Source: Oscillospiraceae bacterium | GTDB lineage: Bacteria > Bacillota > Clostridia > TANB77 > CAG-508 | Assembly: GCA_009785865.1 (NCBI GenBank) | Contig: WQVL01000017.1 | Span: 1-40,228, forward strand | Reading direction: 5' to 3' | DNA length: 40,228 bases | Shown: one piece after another, positions 20,650 to 31,207 of the stretch | How the letters are laid out: the number at the start of each line of letters is the position of its first letter | Position numbering within the stretch: position 1 is the stretch's first letter | Made by a program: the position numbers and the translations under genes | The notes under the pieces: model-generated | The model's database searches: none | The model's input: the letters and a program-made list of their open reading frames with translations, nothing else | Told to the model about the DNA's origin: nothing

Positions 20650-22752
20650 ATGAAGTTACAATATTTAGCTGTAATGTTTATAATAATAATGATGCCGATA
20701 TTTTTAATTACGTCTTTTCATATACAGCAGCAGATAGACACCATTAATTTGCAGACTGTATATAATCAAAGGCTTCAGGATGCAACTAGAGAAGCAATTC
20801 AAGCCTTTGAAGTAAATACTGTAATATGGAACCCTAGGCATTCAGAAGTTGCGAGTGCAAAGAGAAGAGATGTATCAGCAACTGTCAGCTCATTTGTAGA
20901 TTCTTTAACCATGAGAGTGGGAGTACCTGGTATGAATAGAAGTGCAATGGAGGATTTTGTTCCAGCCGTTGCTTTTGTGATGTACGATGGCTTTTATATA
21001 TATGCACCAACATATGTGCCGAGAATACTTGGAATGAATAATGAGTTCGATTTAATAGGAGTTGCAGATATACCTACAATCGACTCAGATATAACTACAG
21101 GTGATCTGGTGTATTCTTTGAATCATACAGAAAATAGGCATATACTTAGACCTTTTATGAGATATGATGCTAGGTATAGACTTGGGGGAACAAGTGAGAC
21201 AGATATAGTAGTGAATTATACATTAGATAATTATATAAGCATATATGGACGTGTTCAAAATGTTGGATGGGTATCTAAAGCAGGATACTTGATTGATGAA
21301 CAGGTAAGTGTGAATGTTGGAGCAGGAAGTGTGATTGTGGGAGAAGGACCAAATACTACTACAATTTCTGGAGAAAGATTAATTGAGAGAGTTGTTTATC
21401 TTGTAGACGTTGAACTGCCTGGTGGAATAATTGAAATACAAGCAAGGTTTAGAAAGTTTGATTTTGTTTATGATACAAGAGGAGAGAAAATATATTTTTA
21501 TGATAGAGTTGAAGATGCTAGCTATTATAATGGAGTCATTAACCCTAGCTATCCTAATCATGGTAGGCCGTTTAGAATTACAGATGCTAATAGGAAAGCA
21601 TTTTTGGGGGAGATACGAAATACAGAATTAGTAGACCCTGGAGACCCTCCGCAACGTCCTCCTAATGCTCCTCCTGGACCGGCATTTGACTTGAATAGAG
21701 CTAATCCTGTTTTTACAAGATTCTCTATACCATTCCCTGGTGATGTTAATCAGCGTACGACTATGACAATGTATAGATTATTGAACCCGGGGGATTATCA
21801 TGGACAGTGGTTTATAAGGGATGGTGCAAGTTGGCAACCAATTGGGGCACATCCAACTGCTTATGTGAGGACAGACTTTAGTGCTGTAAATTATTATGTT
21901 GAAGCTCGTGCTTTTACAAATTGGGTGCAAAATTATTTGGGACATATTGAAGTTAGAAATATAGTAAATGAAAATGGTGAACCACCAGAACCATCAGATC
22001 CATTGTTTTATGGTGATACCAGGCGTGTCTTTGCACGATTTGAAAATGGAGTTTCCGGAAGAGAAAATATTTTTTCACCTAGTACGCCAGGCTTTGAAGA
22101 TTCAGTATTTACTACACATAAAGGTGATGTAATAAGGAAAACAATAGAAGATAATGTGAGTCAAGCAATATCAAGTCATGCGCATAGGAATCATACGTTG
22201 TATAATTTTGTAATGCCACTAATTACACCTGAAGAATGGGAGCAAATAAAAAGCAATATAACTATTGTGACTTTCGTACAAGGAATACCGATAGGAACAA
22301 GGCAGTTTAACAGTTATGCAATTGCAACAAGTACACGTAATAGAGAGTTTGTAAATGAAAACGAAATATTCTTTACAATACGAGGTGATGAATATTATCA
22401 TAGAAGAGGATGTAGAATGTTAGGTGGCGGGCCGGGACCTGGTAGGGACTTGGACTCTGTAAGAGGACACAGAAGTGTAGATTTCATGATGAGAAGAATA
22501 GAATGGTATCAAGGCGGAGACTTTACTCAAGTTTATCATTTTTTACATAATGGTGTCAGACTTAACCACGAAAATACTAATGCAGGATTTGCTTGCTATT
22601 TCTGTATAGTAAGTCCATCAAGTATGGAACGAGTTGGAGCTATGCCTGGACCTGGAGTTGTCCATGATGAACCATTATATACAGCATTTGAAAGAGAGTA
22701 TTTAAGAGCAGTAGCAAGAGAAAGATTTGTACAACGTCAAACAATAAGATAG
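20650..22752 (+). CDS. Large membrane-anchored extracellular protein of pilus locus (unknown family)
   Basis: RBS agagagga; MKLQYLAVMFIIIMMPIFLITSFHIQQQIDTINLQTVYNQRLQDATREAIQAFEVNT...; long exported region with HRRGCRMLGG. Confidence 0.65.
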   Translation: MKLQYLAVMFIIIMMPIFLITSFHIQQQIDTINLQTVYNQRLQDATREAIQAFEVNTVIWNPRHSEVASAKRRDVSATVSSFVDSLTMRVGVPGMNRSAMEDFVPAVAFVMYDGFYIYAPTYVPRILGMNNEFDLIGVADIPTIDSDITTGDLVYSLNHTENRHILRPFMRYDARYRLGGTSETDIVVNYTLDNYISIYGRVQNVGWVSKAGYLIDEQVSVNVGAGSVIVGEGPNTTTISGERLIERVVYLVDVELPGGIIEIQARFRKFDFVYDTRGEKIYFYDRVEDASYYNGVINPSYPNHGRPFRITDANRKAFLGEIRNTELVDPGDPPQRPPNAPPGPAFDLNRANPVFTRFSIPFPGDVNQRTTMTMYRLLNPGDYHGQWFIRDGASWQPIGAHPTAYVRTDFSAVNYYVEARAFTNWVQNYLGHIEVRNIVNENGEPPEPSDPLFYGDTRRVFARFENGVSGRENIFSPSTPGFEDSVFTTHKGDVIRKTIEDNVSQAISSHAHRNHTLYNFVMPLITPEEWEQIKSNITIVTFVQGIPIGTRQFNSYAIATSTRNREFVNENEIFFTIRGDEYYHRRGCRMLGGGPGPGRDLDSVRGHRSVDFMMRRIEWYQGGDFTQVYHFLHNGVRLNHENTNAGFACYFCIVSPSSMERVGAMPGPGVVHDEPLYTAFEREYLRAVARERFVQRQTIR

Positions 22753-22764
22753 TAAATAGTAAGA

Positions 22765-22795
22765 GGAGAGCTTCATATGCTCTCCTTTAATGCGC
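22765..22795 (+). terminator. Rho-independent terminator (weak T tract)
   Basis: aggagagcttcatatgctctcctttaa. Confidence 0.5.
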
Positions 22796-22887
22796 TATAG
22801 TATGTGAGCTCAATTGCATACTATTTTTTTATGTTTTTATTTCATGAAAAATTGTTTCAAAATGCTAAATATGGATATCATAAAAAT

Positions 22888-24107
22888 ATGAAGAATTTAA
22901 GAAGAAGTATTTTGTTAATATTTTTAATGATAGTATTTGCATATGTAACGAATATTACAGCAATACCAGACCATGTTGTTTTGTTTAAAGGAGATTGTTT
23001 AAATTTAGGAACAATTTTTGGAATAACTGTTAATGAAGGTGAGGAAGAAGAGAGAGCGGTAGCGGTTGTAGGAACTTTAAATTCGCTTGATAGAATTGAA
23101 ACTAGAACTGCAACTTTAAATCTATTTAATATATTTCCTGTAAGAGAAATTGAAGTAAGTAGAGTTCCTGCAGCAAGAGTAATTCCTCTTGGAAATACAG
23201 TAGGTATTAAACTATATTCAGAAGGTGTTTTGGTTGTAGGAATGGGAGAAATAGAGGGGAACAAACCTCATTTAGATAGCGGCATAGAAGAAGGAGATAT
23301 GATAATAGGAATTAATGAAAGACAAATAACAAATTCAAGTGAGTTAGTAGAGACTGTAAATATGTATAATGGTAATACAGTGAGTGTAACTCTTCTAAGA
23401 GATGGAGCAGAAAAAACAGTAGATATTACGCCTGCAAAAACACTTTCTAATGAGTTTAAGTTAGGATTATGGGTTAGAGATGGAGCAGTACGGAATTGGT
23501 ACAGCAACATTTTATGAGCCAGGTTCGAATAAATTTGCAATGCTTCGGACATGGTATTTTAGATTTAGATACGGAAGAGCTGGTTGTTGTAGGGAGTGGA
23601 GAGTTAGTAACAACAGAGATATCTTCTATAGTTAAAGGAGAAAGGAATGATCCTGGAGAAATCAGAGGAGGACTCACGAATAGTAGAATAATAGGTAGTT
23701 TGCATTCAAACACTAATTTTGGAATATATGGGACATTAATTAATCATGAAGAATTAAATATTCCCGAAGGTGAACCATTGGAAGTAGCAAGTAGGCATGA
23801 AATAGAAATGGGATCAGCTATAGTTATCCTAACCATAGAGGACAATGAAAGAATGGAATACAGCTTGGATATTGTGAGAATACACAGGAATAATAACTCA
23901 GATAATAAGAGTATGTTGATTAGAATTACTGATGAGAGGCTTCTTCGGGCTGACAGGAGGAATTGTACAAGGAATGAGCGGAGCCCCAATTATTCAGAAT
24001 GGTAAATTTATACGGAGCTATAACTCATGTACTTGTGAATGATCCTACAATGCGGATACGCAGTGTTCGGAGATTTGATGATAAAACAATCAAGAATGTT
24101 AGACTAA
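22888..24107 (+). CDS. spoIVB: SpoIVB peptidase, five CGGN +1 sites at 23491, 23546, 23946, 24013, 24053
   Basis: PDZ domain; ...LGLWVRDGAV[c]GIGTATFYEPGSNKFAML[c]GHGILDLDTEELVVVGSGELVTTEISSIVKGERNDPGEIRGG...ITDERLL[c]GLTGGIVQGMSGAPIIQNGKFI[c]GAITHVLVNDPTM[c]GYAVFGDLMIKQSRMLD*. Confidence 0.93.
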
Positions 24108-24148
24108 TATTGATATGGTCATTATTAATATTAGTGAGTTAAAAAAAT

Positions 24149-24193
24149 TCCTTTTGAGAATTAAATTATGATCAACCTAATTCTCAAAAGGAC
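24149..24193. terminator. Bidirectional terminator between spoIVB and abiEii
   Basis: ccttttgagaatta...taattctcaaaagg. Confidence 0.65.
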
Positions 24194-25020
24194 ATAGATT
24201 AATAATTTCTTCTATTGCTTCCATAATGTTATTATATTTGACATCTCTTACAAATTTGTTTTTATCTACGTATTTTGACCACAATTCTTGCATAGTAGCA
24301 TGTGATTTAATTGCCTCAAAGTGTTGAGTTACAAAGTCGGTATCTAAACTTGTTCCTCTTTTTGTAAAGGTATTCTTGATTGCCTTCTGAAGTGTATCTC
24401 TATTTATTTTGTCAAAATTATCGCTAATTAAAAGGTATAAGTCATAATAATCTTTAAGTCTGGTATTATCAATGCTTCTTATTATAAATGTTTCAAACTT
24501 TTCTGCTATTATAGTTTCGATTGTATATGCAAAAATGGGAATAGTCTTGTCTGTAAAAATACATTTGTAATTAAATTCTATTTCTTTTGGAGTTATAACG
24601 TCTCCAGAGGATATTTCTACAAACATATTTATAGTGATATTTTCTAAAGTGCCTAAAATATTAATTTGATAGCCGCCATATTCGTCCTGCTCTCTAATGT
24701 CTTTAATTGCTAGTATTTCATATGTAATGTTATCTTCTGTGTCTATACTCAATATTTCCTCAAATATACTTAATACAGTATCTCTACCTAGTGGAATACT
24801 TTTTAAGCTTGCGTCCATATCTTTAGTTGTTCTTAAATCTTCTCCAATAATTGAAGCTAATAATAAGCCGACCTTTTAGTATGATGTTTTCTTTGTACTT
24901 GCTTTTAGATATTCTTTCCAAAATATGCTCGAAAAAGAACATTTGATATAACTGTATAGATGTATCGTTGTCACCGTCAGCCTTTTTGTTAATAATACTT
25001 TTTAATTTATCTTTGTTCAT
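24177..25020 (-). CDS. abiEii: AbiEii-family nucleotidyltransferase toxin, CGGN +1 site at 24868-24870 (minus strand)
   Basis: MNKDKLKSIINKKADGDNDTSIQLYQMFFFEHILERISKSKYKENIILKG[c]GLLLASIIGEDLRTTKDMDASLKSIPLGRDTVLSIFEEIL...AEKFETFIIRSIDNTRLKDYYDLYLL. Confidence 0.9.
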
Positions 25021-25611
25021 TTATATTAATACCTCCAAATATTCTCGGAGTTTTTTATCTACATTAAATTTTTTAGCATAATCATATAGTTTTATGCTGT
25101 TTTTACCCTTATGTTTAGCATATTGCTTTAATGCTTTAGTAAATATTTCTATATCCATTTTGTGTTTCTTCTTTATAATATCGCAAATAGTTCTTTCTAG
25201 GTCATAGATTCTGATAGGCAGTCCGAAAGGAGATGTAACTGTAATTACACCTAAATCAATATACTCTCTTTTTACATAATGTAAATCTACATTTTTATCT
25301 TCCTGTAATTTTCCGTTATAGCCCTGTGGTACTGTAATATCAAAATGTATAGGCGTTCTATCCGAAAAATTATGAAAATATAGGGCAGTAGCATGGGAAT
25401 ATACTGCACTCGGTGTATTACAAATTTTAGCAAATAAAATATCTTCCATTGCATTATAAGGTTGATATGTTCCTCGTGCTATTTTTACAATTTCCTTATC
25501 ATTAGCCATTTTTTCTAAAAGTTTTGGGTTTAGTCCCATTTCAGCTACCATGCTTCTTGTTACGTATCCTTTATCTTTTAGTATGCCAGTTATCTTTTTA
25601 ATATCTTCCAT
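25021..25611 (-). CDS. abiEi: AbiEi-family antitoxin (transcriptional regulator)
   Basis: MEDIKKITGILKDKGYVTRSMVAEMGLNPKLLEKMANDKEIVKIARGTYQPYNAMEDILFAKICNTPSAVYSHATALYFHNFSDRTPIHFDITVPQGYN. Confidence 0.92.
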   Translation of the reverse strand: MEDIKKITGILKDKGYVTRSMVAEMGLNPKLLEKMANDKEIVKIARGTYQPYNAMEDILFAKICNTPSAVYSHATALYFHNFSDRTPIHFDITVPQGYNGKLQEDKNVDLHYVKREYIDLGVITVTSPFGLPIRIYDLERTICDIIKKKHKMDIEIFTKALKQYAKHKGKNSIKLYDYAKKFNVDKKLREYLEVLI

Positions 25612-25625
25612 ACACTTATTCCTTT

Positions 25626-25697
25626 CGCGATTAAATTTTAAAATTTTAAATCGTGAATTTCTACGATTTAATTTTAACATATTAAATTGCGAAATGG
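25626..25697. promoter_or_regulatory. Putative AbiEi operator: repeated AT-rich inverted repeats
   Basis: gcgattaaattttaaaattttaaatcg, aaatcgtgaatttctacgattt, cgatttaattttaacatattaaattgcg: reiterated CGATTTAATTTT half-sites. Confidence 0.55.
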
Positions 25698-25742
25698 AAT
25701 AGCTTTTGAAAAAAAATTGATGAGTATTTGCTTATTTTAACT

Positions 25743-25869
25743 ATGTACTTCGTTGTGGATAAATTTGTGACCATAACTCATGTGCTTGTGAATGATCCTG
25801 CAATGCGGATATGCGGTGTTTGGAGATTTAATGATAAAACAATCAAGAATGTTGAATTTAGCAGATTAA
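25743..25869 (+). pseudogene. Duplicated 3' fragment of spoIVB on the far side of the AbiE cassette (CGGN at 25806)
   Basis: ITHVLVNDPAM[c]GYAVFGDLMIKQSRMLNLAD*; 75/81 nt identical to 24020-24100. Confidence 0.8.
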
Positions 25870-25870
25870 T

Positions 25871-26588
25871 TTACAAGTCCAAAAATATGTCCAAAAATGA
25901 AAAATCAGATGACAGGTCTATTTGGAGTAAAAAACCTTGAGGATATAAGGGATTTATTTCTATTCCTTCATTTTCAAGAGTGAAATTACGTGATTGTTCA
26001 GAATACAGTGCCCAAACCAAGGCTCCTTCAGGGAAGTCCCTCAATTGTGTAATGGAATCTAAAAAGGCAGAAACTAAAATCAGTTTTGTTATATCAAGTA
26101 CCCTGTCAACGTCCTGTGATAGTAATTCATCTAATTCAAATGAAAAGTCACTATTTATAAGTATTTCTGAGTATAAAATATTATTATCTAATGTGAAAGT
26201 TAGATCGGTCCTGAAACCGTAAACAAAATGGATAAGGGTTATTCTGTTCCTCATAACTGTTGCATTCAGGTTAGCACCGCTGTCTTCTAGATTCTCTAAC
26301 AAATGTGCTAGAGTTAAATTGGTCTGCGATTTGATTTAGAGTAAGTTCAGATGAATCTCTTTGATTGATGAACTCGTCAATATCATCAATACTATCTTCT
26401 ATGTTAGTAGAATCAACTGTGTTTTGTGGTGATAGAGAAACAGAAGGTGCAATATTATCAGTTGTACCTAGATTATTAATAGCAGAAATAACTACATATA
26501 CAATTCCGATAATTGATAATACGGCAATAATTATAATTACTGCTATAAGGATACGAGTCATTAAGTTTTCTGACATAAAATCCACCAA
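25871..26588 (-). CDS. Membrane-anchored protein of unknown function, CGGN +1 site at 26277-26279 (minus strand)
   Basis: MVDFMSENLMTRILIAVIIIIAVLSIIGIVYVVISAI...NQIADQFNSSTFVRESRRQ[c]GANLNATVMRNRITLIHFVYGFRTDLTFTLDNN...; two abutting ORFs join in frame. Confidence 0.75.
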
Positions 26589-26745
26589 TCTTTCTAAAAA
26601 TATTTATCGTAATAAATGCTTTGCAGCTAGAGATGCTTTTTGAATATTATAGCACATAGAACTGGGGGTTTCTATATATTACAATTACTTTAGTTGTAAA
26701 AAACTCTTTTCTGATATAGAATAAGCTTAAAGAGGTGAATGGAGA

Positions 26746-27593
26746 ATGGGAGAAATAATGAATGGCAAGCTAGTCTCAAAAAAGATTAGGGAAGAGCTAA
26801 AAACAGAGGTAGATATGTTAAAGGAAAAAGGGGTTTTTCCAAAGCTTGCAGTAATAATGGTTGGTGATGATCCAAGCTCTAAAATTTACGTAAAAAACAA
26901 GAGTAAAGCATGTGAAGAAATAGGGATTCTATATGAAGAGCATTTAATGGACAGTAATATAGAGATGGAAGAACTGTTAGGTTTAATAGAAGAGTTAAAT
27001 AGAAGAGAAGAGATTCATGGAATTTTACTACAAAGTCCAATACCAAAAAATTTAGATGTTGATAAAGCTTTTAGTGCAATAAGTTATAAAAAAGATGTAG
27101 ATGGATTTAATCCTATGAATGTTCGGAAAGCTATGTCTAGGACAGGAAACATTTATATCTTGTACTCCTTTTGGTGTTATGAAAATGCTAGAAGAATATA
27201 ATATAGAAGTAGAAGGCAAAAACGCAGTTATTATAGGAAGAAGTAATATAGTAGGGAAACCAATGTTACAATGCTTGCTAGATAAAAATGCAACAGTAAC
27301 AGTATGTCATTCTAGAACAAAAGATTTGCCAGAGATAGCTAGTAAAGCGGATATATTAGTTGCAGCAATTGGGAAGCCGAAATTTGTAACAGCTGATATG
27401 GTAAAAGAAGGTGCAACAGTTATAGATGTTGGAATTAACAGAATGGATGATCGGAAAAATTTGTGGGGATGTAGATTATGAAGCAGTTCTTGACAAAGCA
27501 TCATTTATTACACCAGTACCTGGAGGAGTAGGACCAATGACTATAGCGATGCTGATGTACAATGTAGTAAAGGCTGCAAAGGGAATGGTATAA
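26746..27593 (+). CDS. folD: FolD bifunctional methylenetetrahydrofolate dehydrogenase/cyclohydrolase, CGGN +1 sites at 27124 and 27452
   Basis: ...[12 protein letters not shown][c][52 protein letters not shown]...DVGINRMDD[c][37 protein letters not shown]. Confidence 0.95.
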
Positions 27594-27650
27594 ATTTAGA
27601 AAATTGGGGGCAAAAGAATAAGGGCGATTAATTTTATTCGGGAGGAAAGA

Positions 27651-28522
27651 ATGGAAGAATTATCGTATTGGATTTGGCTCTCAAGGATTGAATACATAAA
27701 CAAGAAACTTTTATTTGATTTACTAGAAAAATATAAGACGCCGCAGAATTTGTGGAATGTGACTAAAAAAGAGTTGTTAAGAATAGGTATATCTGAGAAG
27801 GTTTCAGAAAAAATAACAAATGAGAAATATAAAAAAGATTTAGATAAATATATACGGGTATATGAAGAGTAACAATATAGAACTCATAACAATAAATAGT
27901 GAGTATTACCCTAAAAACTTGAAAAATATATATGACCCACCAACAAGTATATATGTAAAAGGGAACAGAAAGATATTAAACGATTGCCGGAATAGCAATA
28001 GTAGGTTGTAGACAAGCAACTAAATATGGAGAAGAGAATGCTAAAAAGTTTGCATATGAGATTGGGCTTGCTAATATTAATATAATAAGTGGTCTTGCTC
28101 GAGGAATAGATACATTTAGTCACATTGGGGCCCTCAGAGCAAAAGCAAATACGATAGCTGTTGTGGGATGTGGATTAGATACAGTATATCCATCAGAGAA
28201 TAAATATCTATTCGAAGAGATTATTAACAATAATGGAGCTATTGTTTCAGAGTATACATTTGGGACAAAACCACTTGCTCAAAATTTCCCTCAAAGAAAC
28301 AGAATAATTAGTGGAATGTCAAAGGGAGTAGTTGTAGTAGAAGCAAAAGAAAAAAGTGGGACATTAATAACAGTAGATTTTGCTTTAGAACAAGGAAAAG
28401 AAGTATATGTTATACCAGGAAATATAAATAGTGCAAACTCTTACGGAACCAATGAGTTGATTAAACAAGGAGCAAAAGTAGTGACTCTACCAAATGAAGT
28501 GATAGAAGACTTTACAATGTAG
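27651..28522 (+). CDS. dprA: DNA processing protein DprA, CGGN +1 sites at 27855 and 27988
   Basis: ...KKDLDKYI[c]GYMKSNNIELITINSEYYPKNLKNIYDPPTSIYVKGNRKILNDC[c]GIAIVGCRQATKYGEENAKKFAYEIGLANINIISGLARGIDTFSHIGAL. Confidence 0.93.
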
Positions 28523-28582
28523 GATTTTCAATGTATAATGTAGGATGAATGAATATAAAATTCGAATGCGGAGGTTAATAAA

Positions 28583-31168
28583 ATGGCAAAAAAACCAGCA
28601 AAGTCAGAAGAGCCTAAAGTAAATGGCGGCGGATATGTGATAAAGACAAAAAACAAGAAAAAGGGGACAAATACATCAAAAGGTAAAAAACCAGCAAAGT
28701 CAAAAAAAGTTATGATAGCTAAGAAAGTAGCAAAAGTAGTTTGTATAATACTATTTTTCACAGCACTTATTTGTGGTGGTATTGCTTTTGGTATAGGGTA
28801 TCAAATTTTTGCTGAGGCTAGAGAAAATACTGTAGATGTAACTATAAGGTTTCAAAACACTATCGTAAAAGATAGGAATGGCGAAGTAATAGCAGTCTTA
28901 GCAGGAGATCAAAATAGAGAAGTAATAAGTCTATCTGAAATGTCAGACTATATACCTAAAGCATTTGTTGCAATAGAGGATGAAAGATTTTTTGAACACG
29001 CAGGTGTAGACGTTAGAAGAACAGCAGCAGCAACAATGAACTTTGTGAGGGGAGATACTTCATTTGGTGGTAGTACAATCACTCAACAGTTAATTAAAAA
29101 TATAACAGAGGATGATTCAGTTACTTGGAGAAGAAAAGCAGATGAAATCGCAAGAGCACATTTCTTAGAGCAAGTATTATCTAAAGAAGAAATTTTAGAA
29201 ACATATTTAAATGTAATCTTCCTAGGTGATAGAGCGCATGGTGTTCAAGTTGCATCAAATTTTTATTTCAATAAAGATGCAAGTGAGATAACTTTAGCAG
29301 AAGCAGCGTTTTTAGCTGGGGTAGCACATACACCAAATTCATATATACCGTTTGTGGGTGTGCAGCATACTACAGAAGAAAATCTTCCTAGAATAGAGGA
29401 AAGAATAAGAACGAGAACAATAACAGTTTTAGCTAAAATGTTAGAACTGGGAGATATAAATCAAGCACAATTTGATGAGGCAAGAGAACAAGTAATTGAA
29501 GGACTGCCATTCTATAGAGGAGCAGTTGTTCAAACTATATTCTCGTATCATACAGATGGAGCTATAATGCAAATATTAGCGGAGCTTCAGGAAGAACATG
29601 GTTGGACTCAAGAAGCAGCATGGAGATATTTAGCTAATGGTGGATTTACAATATGGACAACTCAAGATTCACAGATGCAAGCACAAATGGAAGAAGAGTT
29701 CAGAAATCCAGCTCATAGAAGAAATTCAAGACATGCAGGGAGACCCCAATCAGAAGCGTCTATGGTAATAATTGATCATACTACAGGTCATGTTTTAGCG
29801 ACTGTGGGAAGTTTAGGAGAAAAGGATGAAGCATTTGGATTAAATAGAGGGACACAGCATATTAGACAAACAGGATCAGCTATGAAAACTATTTCTGTTT
29901 TGGCACCAGGTTTTGAAAGTGGAACACTTACAGCTGCGACTGTATTTGATGATGCACCATTTACTGTTGGAGGAAGAACTTTTAGAAACTTTGACCATAC
30001 TCATGTGGGACATATCACTATGAGAGACGCATCTGCATCGTCAAGAAATATTCCGTTTTTGAAAGCGATAATGGAAGTGGGAACATATAATGCTCTACAA
30101 TTCTGTTTATCAATAGGGATAACTAGATTAGATGAAAGAGATAATAATATAGCATCTATGGCTCTTGGTGGATTAACACGTGGAAGTAATACTTTAGAAA
30201 TGGCCGGAGCATATGGAATGATAGCAAATGGACGGAGTATTTATCACACCTACATTATATACTAGAGTATATGATTCAAACGGAAATGTAGTAATGGAAG
30301 CTCAACAAGAGAGAAGAAGAGTTATGTCTGAAGCAGCAGCATATGTTTTGACAGATGTACTGATTGAAACAGGAAGAACTGGTACAGCTAGAAATGTTTC
30401 ATTAGCAGGTATACCTGTAGCTTCAAAAACAGGGACAACAGATAATGCTCATGATAGATGGTTTGTGGCATTCACGCCATATTTCACAGGTGCAGTTTGG
30501 TATGGATTTGAAATGCCAGAAAATGTTGGTTTTGCACCTAATCCAGCGTCAGTTATATGGCAAGGGGTAATGAGAAGAGTACACGATGGCTTTGCACCTA
30601 GATCATTTACAAGGCCAGATGGTGTAGTATTTGCAACTGTATGTATGAATTCAGGATCATTAGCTAGTGCAAGATGTTCAAACACACGTACAGAAATGTT
30701 TGTAAGAGGGACAGTGCCAGCAAATTCTTGTGACGGGATACATGCTGGAGCAATAGCAACACAGGCTCCATCTATAGTATTAAATGGAAGTAGCAATATA
30801 GTGTTAAATGTGGGTGAGCAATATGTAGAACTGCGGAGCAACGGCTATAGATTCAGTTGATGGAGATATATCAGCCAATGTAACTATATATGGAACAGTG
30901 GATACCTCAAGACCAGGAGTAGTTACGATAACATATACTGTTACGAACTCGGGAGGATTATCAGCGAGCGTAACAAGGACGGTAACGGTAAGAGGTCCAG
31001 ATATACCGCCACCGCCACCGCCACCGCCGCCACCACCGCCGACACCGGTATGTACTGTTTGCGGAGAGCTTGTGACATGTGTATGTCCACCGCCACCACC
31101 TCCGGTATGTACTGTTTGCGGAGAGCTAATATGTATATGTCCACCACCACCACCGTCGCGGTAGCTAG
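28583..31168 (+). CDS. Class A penicillin-binding protein (PBP1a-like) with HYR/Ig-like domain and Pro/Cys-rich tail, CGGN +1 sites at 30233, 30834, 31159
   Basis: FVAIEDERFFEHAGVDVRRTAAATMNFVRGDTSFGGSTITQQLIKN...GMIANG[c]GVFITPTLYTRVYD...ASKTGTTDNAHDRWFVAFTPYFTGAVWYG...YVEL[c]GATAIDSVDGDISANVTIYG...PPPPPS[c]GS*. Confidence 0.92.
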
Positions 31169-31207
31169 TCTAAAATACCTACTCAGGCATTGAAAGGATG
31201 AAGAACT

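Noticed and set aside
23985-24000. CGG in ATGAGCGGAGCC of spoIVB as another shift site
   Set aside because: Out of phase once the previous site is applied (ATG AGC GGA GCC = MSGA), matching the conserved SpoIVB motif without a shift.
30941-31153. Minus-strand ORF opposite the Pro-rich tail of the PBP
   Set aside because: Low-complexity antisense of (CCACCG)n; no supporting signals.
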